Part shown: positions 37,270-41,478 of the stretch, piece by piece | Layout: the number at the start of each line of letters is the position of its first letter | How positions within the stretch are numbered: position 1 is the first letter of the stretch | IMG/VR virus record: IMGVR_UViG_3300046780_000177 | Location: 1 to 41,478 of that record | From: a virus | DNA length: 41,478 nt | Strand: one strand, 5' to 3' | Position numbers and translations under genes: made by a program | Notes under the pieces: model-generated | What the model was told of the DNA's origin: nothing | What the model saw: the letters and a program-made list of their open reading frames with translations, nothing else | Databases searched by the model: none

Positions 37270-37931
37270 GTTTTCGCACGATCGACGCGAACGGGCGCAT
37301 CAAGACGGTCGGCGCGCAGGGTCCGACGGGCGCCACTGGTGCGACTGGGGCCGCTGGCGCGGCCGGCGCATCCGGGGCGCTCGTGCTACTCGAGGAACAT
37401 ACGGCCTCGACGTCTGCGACGCTCGATTTTACAACCCGCAACGTCTCGGGCCAGTCTGGCGCGACGATTCAATCCGATTTCGACGAATACCTAATCGAGC
37501 TCGTGAACGTCATTCCGGCGACGACTGCTGTTGATTTCTGGCTGCGGATGTCGACGAACGGCGGATCGACCTATGACGCGACGAACCTGTACGCGGTCGC
37601 GACATTCGCCTGGGCGCACAACGGCAGCGCGGCCGCCGGCCAGGCTCCTAGTGCGCCAGTCGCGCAGATCGCGTTGCGGAGCTCGGCGGACATCAGCAAC
37701 GACAGCCATTACGGCGTCATTGGGACGGTTCGACTGTTCTCGCCTGGTAGCGCGACGCTCTATAAGCGCGTGCAAATGGAGGCGAGTTATCTCGCGTCGA
37801 CGGGGCCACTCGAGAAGACGTCAACTGAGGGCGTGTATCTCTCGACAACGGCGGTCAACGCGTTCCGGTTCCTGTTCTCGAGCGGAAATATCACGTCTGG
37901 CACGATCCGGGTATACGGGGTGTCGAAGTGA
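37266..37931 (+). CDS. Tail-fibre protein with short collagen-like repeat
   Basis: 221 residues from GTG 37266, overlapping the previous stop. After FRTIDANGRIKTV there are about eight Gly-X-Y triplets (GAQGPTGATGATGAAGAA), a collagen-like trimeric stalk common in phage fibres. The rest is a beta-rich domain (FDEYLIELVNVIPATTAVDF; VAQIALRSSADIS; GNITSGTIRVYGVSK) of the type found in fibre tips. A receptor-binding fibre component is likely. Confidence 0.7.
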   Translation: MSFRTIDANGRIKTVGAQGPTGATGATGAAGAAGASGALVLLEEHTASTSATLDFTTRNVSGQSGATIQSDFDEYLIELVNVIPATTAVDFWLRMSTNGGSTYDATNLYAVATFAWAHNGSAAAGQAPSAPVAQIALRSSADISNDSHYGVIGTVRLFSPGSATLYKRVQMEASYLASTGPLEKTSTEGVYLSTTAVNAFRFLFSSGNITSGTIRVYGVSK

Positions 37932-39463
37932 ACATCGTAACGCGACAACTCGGCGGCGCATGGGCGGACGTCGCGGCGCTCCCTGCCGGCGGGTTCCTTG
38001 TGGCGGTCACGGATGCCGTCGGGCCGGGCAACCTGAACCTCTACGAGCTCCACGGGCCGGCGTATCAGCCGCAGGCGCGGCCGGCGGTCGTGTTGCCGGA
38101 TGGCTGTAGGTTTCTGCGGCTCGCGGTGTCGCCTGCTGGCGACTGGTGCGCGGTCGGTCAGGGTCAGTCGGGCGCGTTCGTCTACGTGGTTAATGGCGTG
38201 GTCCGCTCGATCGGGATCGCGTTCGGGCAGGACGTCGCGGCGGTGCGGTGGTTCGGCGATGCGTTCCGCGCGATCGTGCTGCGATCGAATGTCGCGTATG
38301 ACTCGCTCCGGATCGGCGCGGATGGCTCGTGCACGCTAATCGGGACATTCCCGCTGTCTCCGACATCGCAGGGGTTCCTAGACATGGATCCGACAGGCGC
38401 GCCGATCGAGGTCGATCTCGAGCGGTCGGCGCATTACACGGATGGCGGCTGGCTCATGCTGCCAGACGGCGAAAACGGCCTCTTGGTAGGCCAGTCGGTG
38501 GCGTCGCTTGCGATGCTCGGCCATGCCGACAATGTGACGTTTACCGTGCTGACGGGTGCGGCGTTCGAGCCACACGCGCGGTTCGATCCGATTGCGTCCG
38601 TATGGGCCGCGGTCTGCCGGCCGGGCGCGGTCGTGATTCTCTCGCGGCCGTTCGCGGCGGATCCGGCGCCCGTTCCTGTTCCCGTTCCGACTCCTATTCC
38701 GACTCCCGTTCCTGTTCCGACTCCTGTTCCGGTGCCTGCGCCTATGCCTACTCCGTTCGATCCGACTACCCTGCAAATTGTCGACGGTCCCGCAGATCTG
38801 GCCTCGTGGAGGCAAACGGCCACGATCACGCAAGTGGATTTCTCGACGGGCCGTTTTGTCGTCGATCACTCCGGGCGCGATGCTTGGCCGGATCTGCCGT
38901 TCGGTGATGGCTCCGGCGGGACAGTGCAGTACACGCTCGGCATGGCGTGCTTTGTCGGCGGCCGGTGGGTGGCCTCGCCAGTCGTCCAGTTCTGGAAGGG
39001 CCGCGTTCTCTCGGCCGGTGGCGGCGTCGCGACGATCTCGGCTGATTGGTTCTACGACGGCCGGTGGGGTGCGCTCCAGGGCAATCAACCGCAACCGGGC
39101 GAGCTCGTGTACGTCTTCGTGGTCGCGGGGAACTGCCGCGGGAGTCAAAATCCGCCAACCGGCGACAACCGGCAGCGGAGCGATTTCGCGGCGGTGACGT
39201 GGGGCAAGCAGTACCGTGCGGAGTCTGCGCCTCCCCAACCCGTTCCGACTCCCGATCCGGTTCCGGTGCCTGTTCCCGTTCCAGCGTTCGATCCGTCGGG
39301 TCTTGAGGCCGCGATCGCGGCGCTCCAGTCGCGCGTCGAGGCGCTCGAGCATGCAATTCCCCCTGTGCCGAATCTTTCCGGGTACGCAAAGAAAGGCGAT
39401 GGCGTGACGGTGACGGTTTTCGGTCAGCACATTAAAGGCACGATCGACGGAAAGGCGGCGTGA
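37928..39463 (+). CDS. Large fibre/adsorption protein with PVPTP linkers
   Basis: 511 residues from GTG 37928. Residues ~1-240 have beta-propeller-like repeats (FLVAVTDAVGPGNLNLYEL; LRLAVSPAGDWCAVGQGQSG; AVRWFGDAFRAIVLRS). A rigid Pro/Val/Thr linker (PVPVPVPTPIPTPVPVPTP, ~246-275) joins a second beta domain (~280-445), and a second shorter linker (PVPTPDPVPVPVPVPAF) leads to a coiled coil (LEAAIAALQSRVEALEHAIP) and C-terminal tip. This bead-on-rod design suits an extended adsorption device. The linkers are encoded by imperfect tandem repeats at 38667-38755 and 39236-39288. A 14-mer operator follows directly. Confidence 0.68.
   Translation: MNIVTRQLGGAWADVAALPAGGFLVAVTDAVGPGNLNLYELHGPAYQPQARPAVVLPDGCRFLRLAVSPAGDWCAVGQGQSGAFVYVVNGVVRSIGIAFGQDVAAVRWFGDAFRAIVLRSNVAYDSLRIGADGSCTLIGTFPLSPTSQGFLDMDPTGAPIEVDLERSAHYTDGGWLMLPDGENGLLVGQSVASLAMLGHADNVTFTVLTGAAFEPHARFDPIASVWAAVCRPGAVVILSRPFAADPAPVPVPVPTPIPTPVPVPTPVPVPAPMPTPFDPTTLQIVDGPADLASWRQTATITQVDFSTGRFVVDHSGRDAWPDLPFGDGSGGTVQYTLGMACFVGGRWVASPVVQFWKGRVLSAGGGVATISADWFYDGRWGALQGNQPQPGELVYVFVVAGNCRGSQNPPTGDNRQRSDFAAVTWGKQYRAESAPPQPVPTPDPVPVPVPVPAFDPSGLEAAIAALQSRVEALEHAIPPVPNLSGYAKKGDGVTVTVFGQHIKGTIDGKAA
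38667..38755 (+). repeat. Low-complexity tandem repeats encoding PVPTP linker
   Basis: Repeats of the type CCTGTTCC and CCGACTCC encode Pro-Val-Pro-Thr-Pro units. A second short tract lies at 39236-39288. Such tracts can change length by slippage and so tune linker length. Confidence 0.75.
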
Positions 39464-39493
39464 TTGCGTCAACGCAAACGATAAGAGGATAAT
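39464..39493 (+). promoter_or_regulatory. Operator-promoter before the ejection-protein genes
   Basis: Exact TTGCGTCAACGCAA (39464-39477), 18-nt spacer after TTGCGT, GATAAT (39488-39493), then CGGTT and ATG 39499. It begins one base after the previous stop codon. Confidence 0.8.
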
Positions 39494-39498
39494 CGGTT

Positions 39499-40350
39499 AT
39501 GGCGGTCAATTTCGGTAACGTGGTCACGGATCCCGCTGATCAACAGCGGATCATGGGGCTCGCCAATGGGACGGTTTCGCGCAACGAATCCGCGCCAGGG
39601 TTCTACTACCAACCCGGCTATTCCCACGATCAGTCACTCGATCAAACCGCGTACAGCTACTTCCCGCACTACACGGGATCCGGTACTGGGCTCGGCACGG
39701 CCGGCAGCACGGGTACGGGTGCCGGCGCTCCCGGCGCGGCGCCGTCGGCTCCCGCGTACGGGACGTTCACGCCTCCGGATCCCAACAATCCCCTGACCGA
39801 TCCGACGCTGAAATTTCGCCTCTCGCAGGGCACGCAGGCGATCCAGAACGGCGCAGCCGCGCGCGGCACGCTTCTGACTGGTGCGACGTCGAAGGCGCTG
39901 AACGACTACGCGCAGAACGAAGCGGCGACGGGCTATCAGCAGGCGTACGGAAATGCGTTGTCGACGTACGACACGAATCGCGATACGTCACAGGGCAATT
40001 TCGGGAACAACATGGCGACGTTCAACGGGAACCTTGGCGCGAACGGACAGGCGCAGGGATTTTCGTTAAGCTCGCGACAACTCGCGGATCAGGAAAACAA
40101 TACACAGTTCGATCGCTCGCGGACGGCGTGGCTCGACGCAGGCGGATACGGGCCGCTCTACGGCGGCTATCAGCAACCCGGCGCGCCTCAGAACTACCGG
40201 ACGTCTCCGTACGCCTCGTACACCTACGGTCAGCCGAACGTGTACAACAACCCGGCCGGCGGCTACCAGAATCCTCCGAATAACTCGCATCCTGGGTACA
40301 CGCCTCCTCCAAAGCCGTCTTGGGGCTATACGCCACAGGGGGTGCTGTAA
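39499..40350 (+). CDS. Ejection-type virion protein (P22 gp7 position)
   Basis: 283 residues. The N-terminal half is Gly/Ser/Pro-rich and disordered (TGSGTGLGTAGSTGTGAGAP). The core LKFRLSQGTQAIQNGAAARG, LLTGATSKALNDYAQNEAAT, YQQAYGNALSTYDTNRD is a helical pattern that I associate with podovirus DNA-transfer proteins (ARG-[GT]-LLTG...K-x-L). A Tyr/Pro/Gly-rich tail follows (YGGYQQPGAPQNYR). It is the first of the three genes in gp7-gp20-gp16 order and has its own promoter. Confidence 0.72.
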   Translation: MAVNFGNVVTDPADQQRIMGLANGTVSRNESAPGFYYQPGYSHDQSLDQTAYSYFPHYTGSGTGLGTAGSTGTGAGAPGAAPSAPAYGTFTPPDPNNPLTDPTLKFRLSQGTQAIQNGAAARGTLLTGATSKALNDYAQNEAATGYQQAYGNALSTYDTNRDTSQGNFGNNMATFNGNLGANGQAQGFSLSSRQLADQENNTQFDRSRTAWLDAGGYGPLYGGYQQPGAPQNYRTSPYASYTYGQPNVYNNPAGGYQNPPNNSHPGYTPPPKPSWGYTPQGVL

Positions 40351-41478
40351 TGGCGCGGTACGCGTCGATGGCGGGCCGGTCGGCTCGAGACATTCAATTC
40401 GAAAACGCGGTGAACTACCGCAAGGAAAAGGCGGACGCGGACGTCCTTAATCCGGGGATGCCCAACGTACTCGTCGATCCGGGGTGGGACGCGTATTACG
40501 GCGGCCTCGAGCGCGCGCAACAGACTGCGGCGGACAACGGGATGTCGTTCCGGGTCCAGTCGGCGGGGCTCGGTGCGCCGGCTCCTGGCGGCGGCGGTCC
40601 CTATTCTCCGGCGGACGCGCAAACGATTGCGGCCAATGAGCGCCTGGGCGCCGACACCGATCGATTCAGGCTCGGGCAGGCGGCGATCGGGCAGGCGGAA
40701 GCGCAAAAGCAGGCGATGATCGACGCGAGCGCAGAGCGCAATCGCGCGGACATTGCGGCGACAAGCGATCGCGCGGCGATCGACAACGCCATGTCGCCCG
40801 CTCGGCCGATCGTGCAGGCGACAGGACGGCCAGGCGATACCCCGACGTTCGCGGACGGCCAGGCGCCGGGCGCTCCAACGCGCGCGCAGATCCTTGCGGC
40901 ATTGCCGGGACACCTACAGCCAAGTGTCGCGGCGTACTTCAATCAGCAGGACGCAGCGTCATTAGCGAACGCCAGCACGGCGGCAAAAGCGAATCTCGAA
41001 AACGCGCAGGCGCAAGCCGCGCGCGCGAAGGCACAAACCGAAGCCGGTACGACGCTTCCTCAGGGCGTGACGGGCGCGGCGGTGCTTCAGGCGCTCCCGC
41101 CGAATACCGCAGGGATCGTGAAGTCGCTCACCGAAGGGCGCATGCCGTTTCCCTCGGCGATGGCGCTGAAAACCCCGTACTGGCAGGGCATTCTGGAGGC
41201 GGCGCAGGCGTACGATCCGTCGTTCGATACCGCGCAGGCGAGCAATAACGCGCGCGTGAAGGTGCGGCAGGATTTCACGTCTGGTAAATCGGCGCAGTCG
41301 ATCAACGCGATCAATACCGCGATCGGACATCTGACGTCGCTCGCGGGGATCGGCGACAAGCTCGATAACTCCTCGGTCGACTGGTACAACTCGCTCAAAA
41401 ATTCCCTGACGCCTGGCGGGACGGATCGCGGCGTCAATCTCAATGACTTCAACACGCTGAAAAACGGCGTCACATCGG
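40350..41478 (+). CDS. Ejection-type virion protein (P22 gp20 position), N-terminal part
   Basis: ATG 40350 overlaps the previous stop (TAATG). The frame is open to the contig end and continues at base 1 of the window to 462, giving 487 residues after removing the 127-bp overlap. Features: FENAVNYRKEKADADVLNPG near the start, an Ala/Gln/Arg-rich coiled coil (RLGQAAIGQAEAQKQAMIDA), and the later block SINAINTAIGHLTSLAGIGD with KLDNSSVDWYNSLKNSLTP, a pattern found in many phage internal proteins. Expected to leave the capsid with the DNA. Function inferred from order and size. Confidence 0.75.
   Translation, partial: MARYASMAGRSARDIQFENAVNYRKEKADADVLNPGMPNVLVDPGWDAYYGGLERAQQTAADNGMSFRVQSAGLGAPAPGGGGPYSPADAQTIAANERLGADTDRFRLGQAAIGQAEAQKQAMIDASAERNRADIAATSDRAAIDNAMSPARPIVQATGRPGDTPTFADGQAPGAPTRAQILAALPGHLQPSVAAYFNQQDAASLANASTAAKANLENAQAQAARAKAQTEAGTTLPQGVTGAAVLQALPPNTAGIVKSLTEGRMPFPSAMALKTPYWQGILEAAQAYDPSFDTAQASNNARVKVRQDFTSGKSAQSINAINTAIGHLTSLAGIGDKLDNSSVDWYNSLKNSLTPGGTDRGVNLNDFNTLKNGVTS
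41352..41478. repeat. Terminal direct repeat (contig overlap), right copy
   Basis: This is an exact copy of bases 1-127. Joining the two gives a 41,351-bp circle and restores one uninterrupted 487-codon gene across the junction. Confidence 0.93.

Overview
The window is a complete, circularly closed genome of a temperate tailed phage with a P22-type (podovirus) virion. The first 127 bases are repeated exactly as the last 127 (1-127 = 41352-41478), so the unit is 41,351 bp and one structural gene runs across the ends of the contig (40350-41478 continuing into 1-462). The sequence is GC-rich (clearly above 60 % by eye, not counted), almost entirely coding, and mostly on the + strand, with many ATGA, GTGA and TAATG stop/start overlaps. 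The host cannot be named. It must have a tRNA-Arg(CCG) gene with an encoded CCA end, because the phage carries a perfect 50-bp copy of the 3' part of such a gene next to its integrase.

Layout. (1) Lysogeny and switch, 9608-11551: attP core in a tRNA-Arg(CCG) fragment flanked by repeated arm-type sites, a tyrosine integrase and an XRE-type repressor (both leftward, overlapping by 4 bp), then a divergent promoter region. (2) Early rightward region, 11552-21363: small DNA-binding and zinc-finger proteins, a C5 cytosine methyltransferase gene with a second long gene nested in another frame, an ERF annealing protein + YqaJ/lambda-exonuclease pair, SSB, a NinB-like protein, three HNH nucleases, a VRR-NUC nuclease, an adenine-methylase-like protein and a primase-helicase. 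(3) Packaging and head, 21482-34572: small and large terminase, portal, a secreted trypsin-like protease, scaffold, coat, gp4-like and gp10-like head-completion proteins. (4) Tail and fibre genes 34572-39463, then three genes whose order and sizes match the P22 ejection proteins gp7, gp20 and gp16 (39499 across the junction to 2837), then a tail-collar fibre. (5) Lysis and accessory genes 3878-9607: a TM + coiled-coil protein, a lysozyme-like protein, a YiiX/NlpC-like hydrolase, a metallophosphoesterase, an SPFH protein, a DUF5664-type dNTP hydrolase, a PnuC-like membrane protein and a 5'(3')-deoxyribonucleotidase.

The most interesting signal is regulatory. The 14-mer TTGCGTCAACGCAA occurs four times exactly, and in several degenerate forms, always at gene-module boundaries and in one orientation. 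Each copy forms the -35 region of a promoter-like element: an 18-nt spacer, a GATACT/GATAAT-type -10 box, and in the clearest cases a start codon only 5-6 nt further on (21482, 24011, 28957, 39499). A related sequence lies in the repressor/early-gene switch region. I read this as a distributed operator-promoter network, formally like the stoperators of mycobacteriophage L5 but unrelated in sequence, probably driving leaderless mRNAs. Other notable items are the ~1-kb dual-coding methyltransferase locus, a 60-bp duplication of the terminase small-subunit 3' end flanking an inserted gene, a 316-nt structured non-coding region before the coat gene, an integrase lacking canonical catalytic residues, and two small antisense membrane-protein genes.
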